Shown one piece after another: positions 37,622 through 45,822 of a stretch of DNA of 64,000 bases. The translations under genes and the position numbers were made by a program. Where the stretch lies: positions 1-64,000 of the IMG/VR virus record IMGVR_UViG_3300036985_003583, one strand, 5' to 3'. The notes under the pieces were generated by a model, which was not told the DNA's origin, made no database searches, and was given only the letters and a program-made list of their open reading frames with translations. Source of the DNA: a virus. Position 1 is the stretch's first letter. Each line of letters begins with the position of its first letter.

Positions 37622-37971
37622 TTCAATTCCTCGCAGTCAATTTGAGCTACAATTGCGTCTAGTGGAATTCTAGTTGTTCCACACGGATCTAGTTTTGTTT
37701 TGGTTGTAGGCCCACTTATTAACTCTCCCAGTCCTTTTTCTGTTCCCCATACTCTTATTGTGTGACATCTAACTATAACAAGTTTATTTGTTTCTTTATC
37801 TTCGTAAGTATACCCTACGAATATCCATCCTCTAAGAGCGATGACTATTTGTACTTTAGATGCAATTTTTGGGGTTGCACTTTTCTCTCCAAATTCGACT
37901 GCTGACTCTAATGCAACTTGTAAAGTAACTCTTCCCTCAAAAACATCTTTAATTACTGTTTTAACATCCAT
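37603..37971 (-). CDS. unknown 122-residue protein
   Basis: A compact alpha/beta protein with SKVQIVIALRGWIFVGYTYE and KLVIVRCHTIRVWGTEKGLG, suggesting a small beta barrel. AAGGGG is six bases from the ATG. It lies between the RecB/Cas4-like nuclease and the hexanucleotide-repeat gene. An accessory replication role is possible from context, but no family is recognised. Confidence 0.55.
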   Translation of the reverse strand: MDVKTVIKDVFEGRVTLQVALESAVEFGEKSATPKIASKVQIVIALRGWIFVGYTYEDKETNKLVIVRCHTIRVWGTEKGLGELISGPTTKTKLDPCGTTRIPLDAIVAQIDCEELKWETKI

Positions 37972-37981
37972 AAAATTCCCC

Positions 37982-38980
37982 TTAAAATAATAAGTCTAAA
38001 CTATCTGTCGCTACCGCTGGCAAAGTTCTGTCTGTACTGTTCTTGTTAGTGTAGGTCTTCGCCAATTCTTTTGCTTCGGTAGCTGTGTGTCCTGCGTGAC
38101 AATGGCTAAAGTATTCACATAATTTATTGTAGTTTACACAGCTTCCCCTGTTGCATTCTGTCTTCTCAATATCCATTATCTCTTTCATTCCATCAGAGAC
38201 TGCTTTGAGGCGTAGTAGTTTGTCCATCTCAGCTTGGGGCTGGAGAAGCTCTTTTGGAATATCTACTTCTGTGCAGATAACACCCACTCTGGCTGCATAC
38301 GCTGCCAGCGACTCATTCACCTTAACTGCAATTCTAGTCTTGGACACCGCTGAGTACACGGCTCCTGCAAAGTCTTCTTTGCGCAGTTTGAGCTTCGCCG
38401 CTATCTGCGGAACAAAAAAGCTATACAGATTAAGCTGTGGATCTTGAGCAAGTCTAGCAATAGTGTCAGCTAGTGGCATTCCCGAAGTTTTAAGATCCGC
38501 AATCCACCAACGTCCGTTCTTATCCATCAAGATAAAGTCAACGTAGCCGACGAAGTTAGTATCGCCGACTTCAACTTCACAAGCTATGCAAATAAGCCCG
38601 CTACCCTCACGGAGAGTAAAGTAAGCCAGCACATAAGCATTGATTCTATGTATTTCCTCTGGTTCTAGGTCACATTCTTTCACTATCTTAGCCAGCTCCT
38701 GCACCGAGTAATCCCGTCTCTGGTGTCGAGAAGTCTCCAGCATATAGTGATACACTTTACCTACGACTAACGCTTTGTAGTCTTCGGTAACGTCAGGATC
38801 CTTTGGCAAGTTAAGCACATACTTAAGGTAATACTTTCTCTGACATGCTTGCAATGTACCGCTAGCAGAGTAACTAAAGCGCCTTGGCCCCACATAGTCG
38901 CTAACTGGTCTGCCTAGGTTTATCGTAGAGCTTACTGACGCCATTACATGTTCAGCTGGTTTTATTTCTTCAAAGCCCAT
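37982..38980 (-). CDS. PD-(D/E)XK nuclease of RecB/Cas4 type with iron-sulfur cysteines
   Basis: This 332-residue protein has FSYSASGTLQACQRKYYLKY at the N-terminus, GYVDFILMDKNGRWWIADLK in the catalytic core (acidic D and DxK), and a C-terminal CNRGSCVNYNKLCEYFSHC. One N-terminal Cys plus the C-terminal cluster is the arrangement of AddB/Cas4-type 4Fe-4S nucleases. It would act as a DNA exonuclease in phage replication or recombination. It ends VATDSLDLLF, nearly the same tail as the candidate SSB (next upstream gene) and similar to the polymerase. Confidence 0.8.
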   Translation of the reverse strand: MGFEEIKPAEHVMASVSSTINLGRPVSDYVGPRRFSYSASGTLQACQRKYYLKYVLNLPKDPDVTEDYKALVVGKVYHYMLETSRHQRRDYSVQELAKIVKECDLEPEEIHRINAYVLAYFTLREGSGLICIACEVEVGDTNFVGYVDFILMDKNGRWWIADLKTSGMPLADTIARLAQDPQLNLYSFFVPQIAAKLKLRKEDFAGAVYSAVSKTRIAVKVNESLAAYAARVGVICTEVDIPKELLQPQAEMDKLLRLKAVSDGMKEIMDIEKTECNRGSCVNYNKLCEYFSHCHAGHTATEAKELAKTYTNKNSTDRTLPAVATDSLDLLF

Positions 38981-39061
38981 ATTTTTTCTTCCTTACAAAC
39001 CTTTAGCCATTAACAATTCAACAAGGTTAAATTTTATTGACTAAAGGTGTGTTGAACGTTG

Positions 39062-39472
39062 TTAAATTAAGTCGTCTAAACTATCTGCTGGGACATCTGC
39101 GTCTGTCGGAGCTGGAACGTCGGGGGCTATGGAAACCCCTGCGCCGTCACGCTTCCCGCACTTGCTACGATCAATCTCAACCTTAAAGTCCCCACAAGGC
39201 TTTCCTGCCATTGGGCCTTTAGTCAGCGTAACCTTTCCAAGGTAGGTAACTCGAATGAAGTCTTCCAACTTTAAATTCTCATCCATACGCTTGTTTAGAA
39301 TCGCTGCGGAATTGAGTACATGAGTCTCGCCATCCTCAGTAACGATGTCATAGAATGCACCATAATGGTTCTTATCTTTTCTTACGTACCAACCAGTAAC
39401 AATAACGGTATTTGGTTCCATTGTTGCGTACTTGTGATAGTGCCTAGTTCCGCCAATTTCTTGAAACGTCAT
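39062..39472 (-). CDS. candidate single-stranded DNA-binding protein
   Basis: The chosen start (AAGGG seven bases upstream) gives 136 residues. The core has ATMEPNTVIVTGWYVRKDKN, YGAFYDIVTEDGETHVL and DFIRVTYLGKVTLTKGPMAG, a strand-rich pattern compatible with an OB fold. The C-terminal tail is acidic and disordered, ending DVPADSLDDLI, as in phage SSBs whose acidic tails contact polymerase or helicase. It lies between the polymerase and nuclease genes, the expected place. The OB fold is inferred, not proven. Confidence 0.6.
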   Translation of the reverse strand: MTFQEIGGTRHYHKYATMEPNTVIVTGWYVRKDKNHYGAFYDIVTEDGETHVLNSAAILNKRMDENLKLEDFIRVTYLGKVTLTKGPMAGKPCGDFKVEIDRSKCGKRDGAGVSIAPDVPAPTDADVPADSLDDLI

Positions 39473-39484
39473 AACATACCCTTC

Positions 39485-39604
39485 TGCCTGTAATAGGCAC
39501 GAATAACGGGAAAATATCCTCTCACCGTGAGAGGTGTCACCGCCGAAGTTCGAACCTTCGGCAGAGACAGAGGGAACCTTATCCCTCTGTGGGGGGAGTG
39601 TCAA
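39485..39604 (-). promoter_or_regulatory. structured leader: four consecutive hairpins plus a promoter-like element ahead of the candidate SSB gene
   Basis: In the 135-base gap are four perfect hairpins: 39567-39590 (nine pairs, ACAGAGGGA), 39542-39562 (seven pairs, GCCGAAG, seven-base loop), 39518-39534 (seven pairs, CCTCTCA), and 39485-39499 (five pairs, TGCCT). A perfect -35 TTGACA (39599-39604) is followed after 17 bases by TAAGGT (39576-39581) on the - strand, a candidate promoter that starts before the last three hairpins. The gap could thus give an mRNA leader controlling SSB, or a small RNA. Confidence 0.55.
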
Positions 39605-39607
39605 GGA

Positions 39608-41743
39608 CTAAAGCAACAAATCTAACTCTTCCTCGAGGTACGGAGGACGCCACTCAGGCATCACATACTTAGAGTAGTTGAGCCACTCTTTTAACCCACG
39701 TTTGTCTATGTGATACTCGGATATCTCAACCTCATTACCCTTCGGAGTCGTCAACTTCTCCGTGTCGCACTTGCCATCTCGGCTGATCTTTGTCGGCGGC
39801 AGGCCGTAGCCCCAGGCTTTGATGTCTCCTCGGATCCCGCTGTTGGGGAAGTAGAAGTCGAAAGCTTCAACCATCTTATCCTTGAGCATATCAGCGCAGT
39901 GTCCAAGCATGTCAAAGTCAGCCTGGATATACACACAATCGTGTAATGTCATAACTACGCTTAAACCTGCATCCTGACACAAAGCCACTGCCTTCCGCAT
40001 AATGCTCGCCCCAGCCCCCTGAATAGGGAAATTAACTACAGACTTTACGTTCGGATTCTGACCGAACATTCGCCACCCGCAGGGGACGATGATCGGGTCT
40101 CCGTCTGACCTGTAGCTGCGTTGAAGACCTTGCTGCCACTGGGAGAAATTAGGGTAGGCTTTTTTGAATAGGTCAGATAGTTTTTGAGCTTCCTCTTGAG
40201 TGACTATTAACCCGTATTTTTTACCGTCGTCAGTAAGCTTCTTAGCCAATCCTTTAGCTCCCATGAGATAGCTCAATCCCAATACGAGGGACTTGCTTTC
40301 GTCGCGTTCCCTTGCGTATTTTTTCTTATATTCCTTATACTCTTTTGTTCCGGGAGCAGGTATCTTTTCCTTTATCTTTCCGCTGTCGTAGGCAAATCCG
40401 AGGTAAACATCTCCGGAAGCATAGGCGGCTTTCATCTTGTCATCTTTTGACACCAATGCAGAGATGAGGAATTCTTGGCTGCTATAGTCGCAAGCTATGA
40501 TAACTTTTCCCTTCGGGGGTTGTACCAATATCCTGATCCACGCTGACTTCAGGAATATGTAGCTGGTGGCGCTTGGTTGGCTCCGGCTAGACTGGCTCCC
40601 GTATATGCCAAAATATGGCCGTATACGGCTATCCGAACCCAGAAAGTCGAACAGTTTTTTGCCTGTAGACTTCACCGGATCCTTGAAGCCTCGAATACTG
40701 GACTCCAGTTTTTTCCACCGCAGCAGTTGATCTAGAAGGGAGTCGCTAGGGTTGTCGTCGTTAGCTCCTTGCTCTTCCAGAGCGTCGGCAGAGAGGCTTA
40801 TCGCCCCCCCGTCAGTCTTTGCCCATCGAGAAGTGTCTAGATTATCTCTGACCCATTCCTGGACAACTTTTTCCCGCATGTGCCATCCGGTCTTGTCCTT
40901 ATGAAACATCTCTATTCCCAAGGGCTTTAGCTTCTCATTTATATCTTTACGGCATACAACTTGAATATCCCCAATGTTGTTAATGAATGTTTTTGTAGCT
41001 TCTACGTTTATCGGATAGCCCAGCGTAGTCATTACTGCAGACCTGGCCGCGTACTCGCCGCGTAAATGAACCTCTTTAGCAAAGTCTTTGGGGGAGCATT
41101 GGGGGCGTAGCCATTTGAATATAGCTAACATCAAAGCCGGAAGGTGTGCTACATCTTCAGCGCAATATGACATAATCCTATTGCGCTGGGAGATGATCTC
41201 TGCCCCATTGTTTGATATTATCAATTTCCTTACATCTTCTTTTTCAAAGGTATCTATATGTATTCCCAGCATTCGGTAAGTAGCTGCGGCGAGGTTATGT
41301 TCTATTTTCCCGGTCTCACCGGCTTCTTTATTTATCTTTAAGGCGTCCCCGTAATAATATAGGCCGTTGTCTTTCATGGTGTCACAGGTATTGGCTAGGA
41401 ATCTAACTCCGCTTTTCATCAGATGTTTACCGTAGCTAAGTTCAGAATGATTAGTTATTAGCCAGTATTCTAGGTACAGATCTACCCATTTAAACTCTAT
41501 AGGGTTCAGCCCTAATGAGAGGAAGCTTCTCGCTTCCGCTTCCGCAGCGAAGGAGATAAAGGTTGAGTCGTCTTTGTGTAACAAAAGAAACTTCTTTAGT
41601 TCCTCTTTACCCTCTGGAGAATTGTAGAGCCAGAAGTTTTTGTTAGTAATTACGTCCTCGTCTTTACAGCGTAGGGAGCAACATACTAAATTTAGCATAG
41701 CTTCTTGGGTTGAGTTATATTCAAAATCGATCCATATATGCAT
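39608..41743 (-). CDS. family A DNA polymerase with 3'-5' exonuclease domain
   Basis: A TTG one codon earlier is possible, but ATG 41743 overlaps the previous stop as TGATG. The 711-residue protein carries exonuclease motif I WIDFE (about residues 4-8), motif III YCAEDVAHL (about 194-202), polymerase motif A ACDYSSQEF (about 418-426), motif B RDESKSLVLGLSYLMGA (about 481-497), and motif C VMTLHDCVYI (about 598-607). All catalytic acids are present. It would be the replicative DNA polymerase. The C-terminus ends LEEELDLLL, resembling the tails of the next two genes. Confidence 0.92.
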   Translation of the reverse strand: MHIWIDFEYNSTQEAMLNLVCCSLRCKDEDVITNKNFWLYNSPEGKEELKKFLLLHKDDSTFISFAAEAEARSFLSLGLNPIEFKWVDLYLEYWLITNHSELSYGKHLMKSGVRFLANTCDTMKDNGLYYYGDALKINKEAGETGKIEHNLAAATYRMLGIHIDTFEKEDVRKLIISNNGAEIISQRNRIMSYCAEDVAHLPALMLAIFKWLRPQCSPKDFAKEVHLRGEYAARSAVMTTLGYPINVEATKTFINNIGDIQVVCRKDINEKLKPLGIEMFHKDKTGWHMREKVVQEWVRDNLDTSRWAKTDGGAISLSADALEEQGANDDNPSDSLLDQLLRWKKLESSIRGFKDPVKSTGKKLFDFLGSDSRIRPYFGIYGSQSSRSQPSATSYIFLKSAWIRILVQPPKGKVIIACDYSSQEFLISALVSKDDKMKAAYASGDVYLGFAYDSGKIKEKIPAPGTKEYKEYKKKYARERDESKSLVLGLSYLMGAKGLAKKLTDDGKKYGLIVTQEEAQKLSDLFKKAYPNFSQWQQGLQRSYRSDGDPIIVPCGWRMFGQNPNVKSVVNFPIQGAGASIMRKAVALCQDAGLSVVMTLHDCVYIQADFDMLGHCADMLKDKMVEAFDFYFPNSGIRGDIKAWGYGLPPTKISRDGKCDTEKLTTPKGNEVEISEYHIDKRGLKEWLNYSKYVMPEWRPPYLEEELDLLL

Positions 41744-42168
41744 CAAACCCCCCGCCTCTCGGTTTCAGTATATAGCAAACCCGCACCTTTGGGGGAAATG
41801 TTGAAGTAGTAGTTTAGCACCTCTACTCTTTCATACCTGTCACATATTTGGGGGGTTGCCTCAAAGTTTTCCTCTATCATAGCTATTATCAGAGCACTGT
41901 TGCTGACGTAATAATCAGGGTGTTTTAAAACCTTTCTCCGATATTCTTCAAATAGATGTTTTAATGTATAGGAAGAGAGTTCTTTATAGGGGGAAAGTCT
42001 TCTCCCTTTTCCGTGAAAGAACTTCTGTATTATCTCCCTAGAAGCCGTTATTTGGGAGGCTAGTTCCTTCCGCATAGGGTTTCCTTCGTTAAAGTCTCCA
42101 CAATATCTTTTTAGCTCCCTATCACAGATGTCTTGATCGGTAACCCATATTTTTTCTAGGTGGCTCAT
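41743..42168 (-). CDS. unknown 141-residue protein between SF3 helicase and polymerase
   Basis: The sequence is helical and charged (HLFEEYRRKVLKHPDYYVSN), with no signal peptide. It begins one base after the SF3 helicase stop and overlaps the polymerase start, so all three are translated together. It may be a polymerase or helicase accessory factor (for example a loader), but there is no recognised motif. Confidence 0.6.
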   Translation of the reverse strand: MSHLEKIWVTDQDICDRELKRYCGDFNEGNPMRKELASQITASREIIQKFFHGKGRRLSPYKELSSYTLKHLFEEYRRKVLKHPDYYVSNSALIIAMIEENFEATPQICDRYERVEVLNYYFNISPKGAGLLYTETERRGV

Positions 42169-42169
42169 T

Positions 42170-43738
42170 CTATATACCTCCGCAAACGTCTGTAGTTATG
42201 GCTAAGTTTGTATAATACCTATCTTCTATCCCTTGAGAATCTGCCCTCATTACGGTTTCCGATCCGTATATTTTCTTCAGGTAATTATTAAAGTTTTCTT
42301 CCACTTTCTCTGCTTGCCCGGCATACTTTACTTTCCTACATAGCTTATCCAGCCCTGTCTGCAGCTCCGAGCAAAGGGTGAAAGCCCCTTCTTTTTTCGC
42401 ATAGTCTGCTGTCATTTTCTTAAAGTGAAAGTAGGAGGAATCGTAGTTTTCGGTAAAGTCTACCCCCCCTATGAATATATGTCCGTTATGGCTAAGCCTC
42501 TCATATATTTCTTTACCCCTATGGAGGGCATGCCAAACTTCCTTACACAGTTTTCTCTCCCAGCCCTCATCCCTACCGCCGGTTTCGTCTATGTTTCCCT
42601 TACGGCTTTTCATCTTAAAAGGGAGGAGCCGCGTCATTTGATTGTCAGTATAGTCTATCTTTAGCGGGTTGTTAGACATTATCATTACAGTAGCTTTTGG
42701 CCTGAAGTATTGAGCGTCTTTGTACTTTTGTTCGGAGGTTATTAAGTCTTCTCCGGTTATGTTGTGGAGGGTTTCACTGCTAAGTATCCTTGGAGCTTTG
42801 CAGTCACCGACGACTAGGAATCTTTTACCTAGGATGTTGTGTCCAAGATACTTATCATCGTTTAAGGATCTGGCAGATAAAGAGGCACAGGTCTTCTCCC
42901 CTAACGCCGATTGCATTGCCTTTAGTATGGAACTCTTTCCCGTATTTGCGCCGCCTACGATGCTGCAAACCTGCCTTCCTGAGTGCTTTGCGTACACGAC
43001 CCCGTAAAGGAAGGCCAGGAGGTGTTCGGGATGGTTTACTCTCGATAGTAGCTCATCCCAAGTAGGCGTCGGCCCTTCTTTCAGAAGTGACAAATCAAAG
43101 TAACATAGTGAAACTTCTGTCGGATCGTTGGTAACTCCGATAGGAGGGGTAGCCAGCGTATTTATCTGGAGATTGCTTATGCAGTCAAGAACCCTAGCGA
43201 GGAATACCGAATCCCCAGCTCTGAGTACAGAGTCTTTTCTATTTGCAGCGTAGTCTATAAGTTTAAGATATTTATCTCGGTATCTTTTATATTCCTTAGC
43301 TATCTTCCCGTGTAGAAACGAGATGGATAGAGCTGAGTCAACCTTTTCGCCGGAGCCGTTTAGCATTGCCACTTCGTAGCAGTCGGACCTTAGCCTTACA
43401 TAGTGGATAATAACTCCCTCAGCAGGGGAGTGATGGAAGATATATTCCCTAGCAAAGGCGGCTGCAGTTTCTTCCGCCTCTTCCAAGTCTTCGGGGGTTA
43501 CTTCCCTTCGGAGTTTCTCCGCTTCCCGCTTTTCCTCCTTTTGTCTTCTTTCCTTATGCTTAGCCTTATTGACGGAGATAGTCTTTATTGCCTGTAACTG
43601 TTTGATAGTAGCCAGTCCAGATATAGGGGAGCACTCTTCGGGAGAAAGTTTCTCACGGATAGCTGCTTCACATACGTTTAACGGAAGATTCAGTGCTAAA
43701 TAATCGTTGACAGTAAAACACGGTTCGGTTAAGGTCAT
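42170..43738 (-). CDS. SF3 (D5-type) replicative helicase, no primase domain seen
   Basis: From the ATG with AGGA six bases upstream the protein is about 522 residues. Walker A GGANTGKSS (262-270), Walker B RFLVVGDC (about 306-313), and motif C VMIMSNN (351-357) with a following basic residue identify a superfamily 3 hexameric helicase of the D5/phage P4 type. The N-terminal 240 residues have a long coiled basic/acidic helix (HKERRQKEEKREAEKLRREV) and no AEP or TOPRIM primase motif. Priming must therefore come from elsewhere in the genome or from the host. Confidence 0.85.
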   Translation of the reverse strand: MTLTEPCFTVNDYLALNLPLNVCEAAIREKLSPEECSPISGLATIKQLQAIKTISVNKAKHKERRQKEEKREAEKLRREVTPEDLEEAEETAAAFAREYIFHHSPAEGVIIHYVRLRSDCYEVAMLNGSGEKVDSALSISFLHGKIAKEYKRYRDKYLKLIDYAANRKDSVLRAGDSVFLARVLDCISNLQINTLATPPIGVTNDPTEVSLCYFDLSLLKEGPTPTWDELLSRVNHPEHLLAFLYGVVYAKHSGRQVCSIVGGANTGKSSILKAMQSALGEKTCASLSARSLNDDKYLGHNILGKRFLVVGDCKAPRILSSETLHNITGEDLITSEQKYKDAQYFRPKATVMIMSNNPLKIDYTDNQMTRLLPFKMKSRKGNIDETGGRDEGWERKLCKEVWHALHRGKEIYERLSHNGHIFIGGVDFTENYDSSYFHFKKMTADYAKKEGAFTLCSELQTGLDKLCRKVKYAGQAEKVEENFNNYLKKIYGSETVMRADSQGIEDRYYTNLAITTDVCGGI

Positions 43739-44129
43739 AAAGGTTCCTTTCAGAGGGATCACTAAGTCTAACCAACTTAGCCTATTCGATTGTTGTCACC
43801 GGTCACCACGACCGGTGTCTTGTACCCCAAAAGTACAGGAGCCGACACAGAAGGTCAAGCCGGTTTTAGCCCGTAAAATTCGGGAGAATGAGTCCAGCGT
43901 TTCTCTTTCTCAATCGTTCCAGCACGTTACAGACGAAAAAACGTGTTGCGAAAATCCTACAAAAAAAAGTGAGCTGAAAAAAATGGAGAGGGAGAGTTTT
44001 TGAGAAAGAAGTATGTAAATCCGTATTTACTGGGGTGTTCAGTTTTGGGACACCTATGTGCAGCAATGACGCATACAACTATAGCGTCAAAAAACAAGGT
44101 TTCACTAGTTGGAAAAAGGCAAAATTAAT
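43739..44129. other. 391-bp intergenic region with inverted repeats
   Basis: There is no convincing gene. Inverted repeats are CACCGGTC-ACCAC-GACCGGTG (43797-43817, eight pairs), CTAAGT-N7-ACTTAG (43762-43780), and TGTA/TACA just after the first. Further along is an A tract (about 43968-43981). The GC-rich hairpin lies about 60 bases ahead of the SF3 helicase gene in its mRNA and could be a leader structure, processing site or terminator for the upstream operon. No clear promoter can be chosen. Confidence 0.5.
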
Positions 44130-44672
44130 TCAGGGTTTTGGCAAAAGGCCATTCTTCCACATCCAGAAGAAGGCTATAAGGGCGGCGTCGATGCTTCCTT
44201 CGGTAGCTTTGGTCTTGCTTCTGCCATCAGGGCCGGCTGGCCACATCCTGCCATAGCATTCCCTAGACTTGTCTTTAGGCTTTACATTGATAGGATCACG
44301 GCAGAACCTTTTCCAGACAGCCGAAGTCCACGTAATCGGCAGTAGTAGCTCGACCTTGGTATCAGGGTAAGCAAGCTTTACTGTAGCCAATAGTATTCCC
44401 CAGTTAGTATGCGCTGTAGCGATAGCTACCAAGCCCAAGCCGGGCAAGGCGAGAGGTACTTCTAAAACGATGATTTCCGGCTTGTAGGGCATCGCTTGTA
44501 GTGCTTGGGTAATCAAGGTAGCAGAAAGCAAGTTGAGGGGTTTGTCGGAGTTTATTTTAGCCATAGAGACCTTGCACTTGGAAAGCTCAAAGGCGTGGAT
44601 CGGATTCCCCTTGTACAGGAGAACCCCGGCGCCCCGTAAGCCTGGATCAAGGCCGAGTACGTACTCAGTCAT
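44130..44672 (-). CDS. RuvC-like Holliday junction resolvase
   Basis: This 180-residue protein has the RNase H-fold resolvase pattern: VLGLDPGLRGAG (Asp9), IIVLEVPLALPG (Glu71), PITWTSAVWK then KPKDKSRECYG, and EGSIDAALIAFF (Asp161). Those acids bind the two catalytic metals. It would cut branched DNA before packaging. It is preceded by a small gene overlapping its start. Fold and motif order are clear; the exact subfamily is not assigned. Confidence 0.88.
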   Translation of the reverse strand: MTEYVLGLDPGLRGAGVLLYKGNPIHAFELSKCKVSMAKINSDKPLNLLSATLITQALQAMPYKPEIIVLEVPLALPGLGLVAIATAHTNWGILLATVKLAYPDTKVELLLPITWTSAVWKRFCRDPINVKPKDKSRECYGRMWPAGPDGRSKTKATEGSIDAALIAFFWMWKNGLLPKP

Positions 44673-44841
44673 TAGAAGGTAACCGAGTGTCGATCTCGCC
44701 GAAGAGGCAAACCTCTACCGCCCGCAGTCTCTCAGATATAGCTAGAAGGGTATTTACAGCGTCGTCATGGCGTCCTTCTGCTATTAGCTTTGTAACCTCT
44801 ACTAGCTTGCCAGCTAGGGCTGTAGCGCGTACTGAATTCAT
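44665..44841 (-). CDS. 58-residue helical protein upstream of RuvC
   Basis: ATG 44841 has AAGGAG eight bases upstream and overlaps the previous stop as ATGA. The frame encodes MNSVRATALAGKLVEVTKLI, then AEGRHDDAVNTLLAISERLR, and ends in TRLPSND, with its stop inside the first codons of the ruvC-like gene. Both overlaps and the ribosome site strongly support a real gene. The sequence looks like a two-helix TPR-like hairpin. Function unknown. Confidence 0.75.
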   Translation of the reverse strand: MNSVRATALAGKLVEVTKLIAEGRHDDAVNTLLAISERLRAVEVCLFGEIDTRLPSND

Positions 44842-45050
44842 TCTTGTATCTCCTTATTAAAGAATGGAATTTGCTCACTGCAAGCTTCCATCACGTTGTC
44901 ATCCTCCGGTAGCTCAAAGCTGGCTGACTGTGAGTAGCACACCGTCATCTGGTCGATGCATAGTTTGAAGTCAGCTTCCGTATTCGGCATGCACAGCTGG
45001 TAGAAGCTGAGGAAGATCTGTATTGCTGTAGGTATCATTTCTGCAGTCAT
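44838..45050 (-). CDS. unknown 70-residue early protein
   Basis: A small protein with four cysteines (YQLCMP, FKLCIDQM, TVCYSQ, MEACSE) and acidic character, ending FFNKEIQE. It overlaps genes on both sides by 4 bases (start at 45050 inside the previous gene's end, stop in ATGA). Chain position indicates real coding. The cysteines could bind metal but are not in CxxC pairs. No family recognised. Confidence 0.6.
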   Translation of the reverse strand: MTAEMIPTAIQIFLSFYQLCMPNTEADFKLCIDQMTVCYSQSASFELPEDDNVMEACSEQIPFFNKEIQE

Positions 45051-45370
45051 TGCTTACCGCCTAAACTAGCTGCCAGCGCCGCCAAGGCATCGCGGTGCTT
45101 CTTCTGTGTCGGGATCACTCCCCGCATTATCCAGTTGCGGCAGGTTGGCAAGCTTAGCTTTCCACAACGCCCTTCCATCTGCAATAGTTCCCGCTCAACA
45201 CCCTCTGCAATATCGTTTATCGACAAGCCACGCTCTTTCAGTAGCCTAACTGCAGCCAAGGCAGGGGCTCGATCCATTAAAGCCTCTCGGAGCTTCTTCG
45301 GGTATTTCCTAGGGTCTGAGTAAAGGCCGTCCAAGCCGTCGGGATTCGGAGTCTTGATAACTTCGTTCAT
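45047..45370 (-). CDS. small helix-turn-helix-like protein
   Basis: This 107-residue protein has LLKERGLSINDIAEGVEREL, then SLPTCRNWIMRGVIPTQKKH. The S-I-x-x-I-A helix followed by P-T-x-x-N-W-x-x-x-G-x-I-P suggests a small DNA-binding helix-turn-helix of the phage regulator type. It is coupled to both neighbours by 4-base overlaps. It could regulate the early operon. Fold inferred from pattern only. Confidence 0.55.
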   Translation of the reverse strand: MNEVIKTPNPDGLDGLYSDPRKYPKKLREALMDRAPALAAVRLLKERGLSINDIAEGVERELLQMEGRCGKLSLPTCRNWIMRGVIPTQKKHRDALAALAASLGGKQ

Positions 45371-45801
45371 ACGGACCTACTTCTGATCAGGGTTCGAGGC
45401 TGGCCCATTTGATCCATGGCCTTCACCACCGTTTGTGGGGGCAAGGGCATCGCTAGCTTAGCCTTGGCATCATCTAGCCACTCTGTCAGCTGCTTGATCT
45501 GCTCTTGGTTCTTAACTAGCGTTTCCTGTGCCAGCTTCAGATCAGCTTTGTAGTCTTCAATTACCATCTGGAGCTGCTTGACAAACTGCTCCTTCTTAGT
45601 AATCAGCCCCTCAGCTATCGCTAGCTTCTCTTTACAAGCAATAAATTGCTCGGTATAGGTAAGCAGGTGGTTGCTATCCTTAGTGGGTTGTTCACTCGTG
45701 ACGCACTTATCCGTTATGCCTAAGTCAGTAGCCACTTTCTCAGCTTGAACTGCATTCGTTATCGCTGCGACTAACGCCGCCGGTCTTTTCTTCGTTGCCA
45801 T
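45367..45801 (-). CDS. coiled-coil protein, unknown
   Basis: The 144-residue product has a basic N-terminus (MATKKRPAALVAAI) and a long heptad-rich helix (CKEKLAIAEGLITKKEQFVK, QLQMVIEDYKADLKLAQETL). It ends in a basic segment (RTLIRSRSV). GGAG lies seven bases upstream of the ATG. It probably self-associates. There is no enzyme motif. Confidence 0.55.
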   Translation of the reverse strand: MATKKRPAALVAAITNAVQAEKVATDLGITDKCVTSEQPTKDSNHLLTYTEQFIACKEKLAIAEGLITKKEQFVKQLQMVIEDYKADLKLAQETLVKNQEQIKQLTEWLDDAKAKLAMPLPPQTVVKAMDQMGQPRTLIRSRSV

Positions 45802-45822
45802 TATATATCTCCGTTTCCTTTG

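Noticed and set aside
39542-39562. tRNA gene at the T-loop-like TTCGAAC hairpin
   Set aside because: No acceptor stem or D arm fits, and the neighbouring hairpin has no U33-type anticodon loop.
43707-44003. Plus-strand 98-codon ORF between SF3 helicase and RuvC genes
   Set aside because: It begins inside the helicase gene on the opposite strand and lacks a ribosome site and protein-like features.
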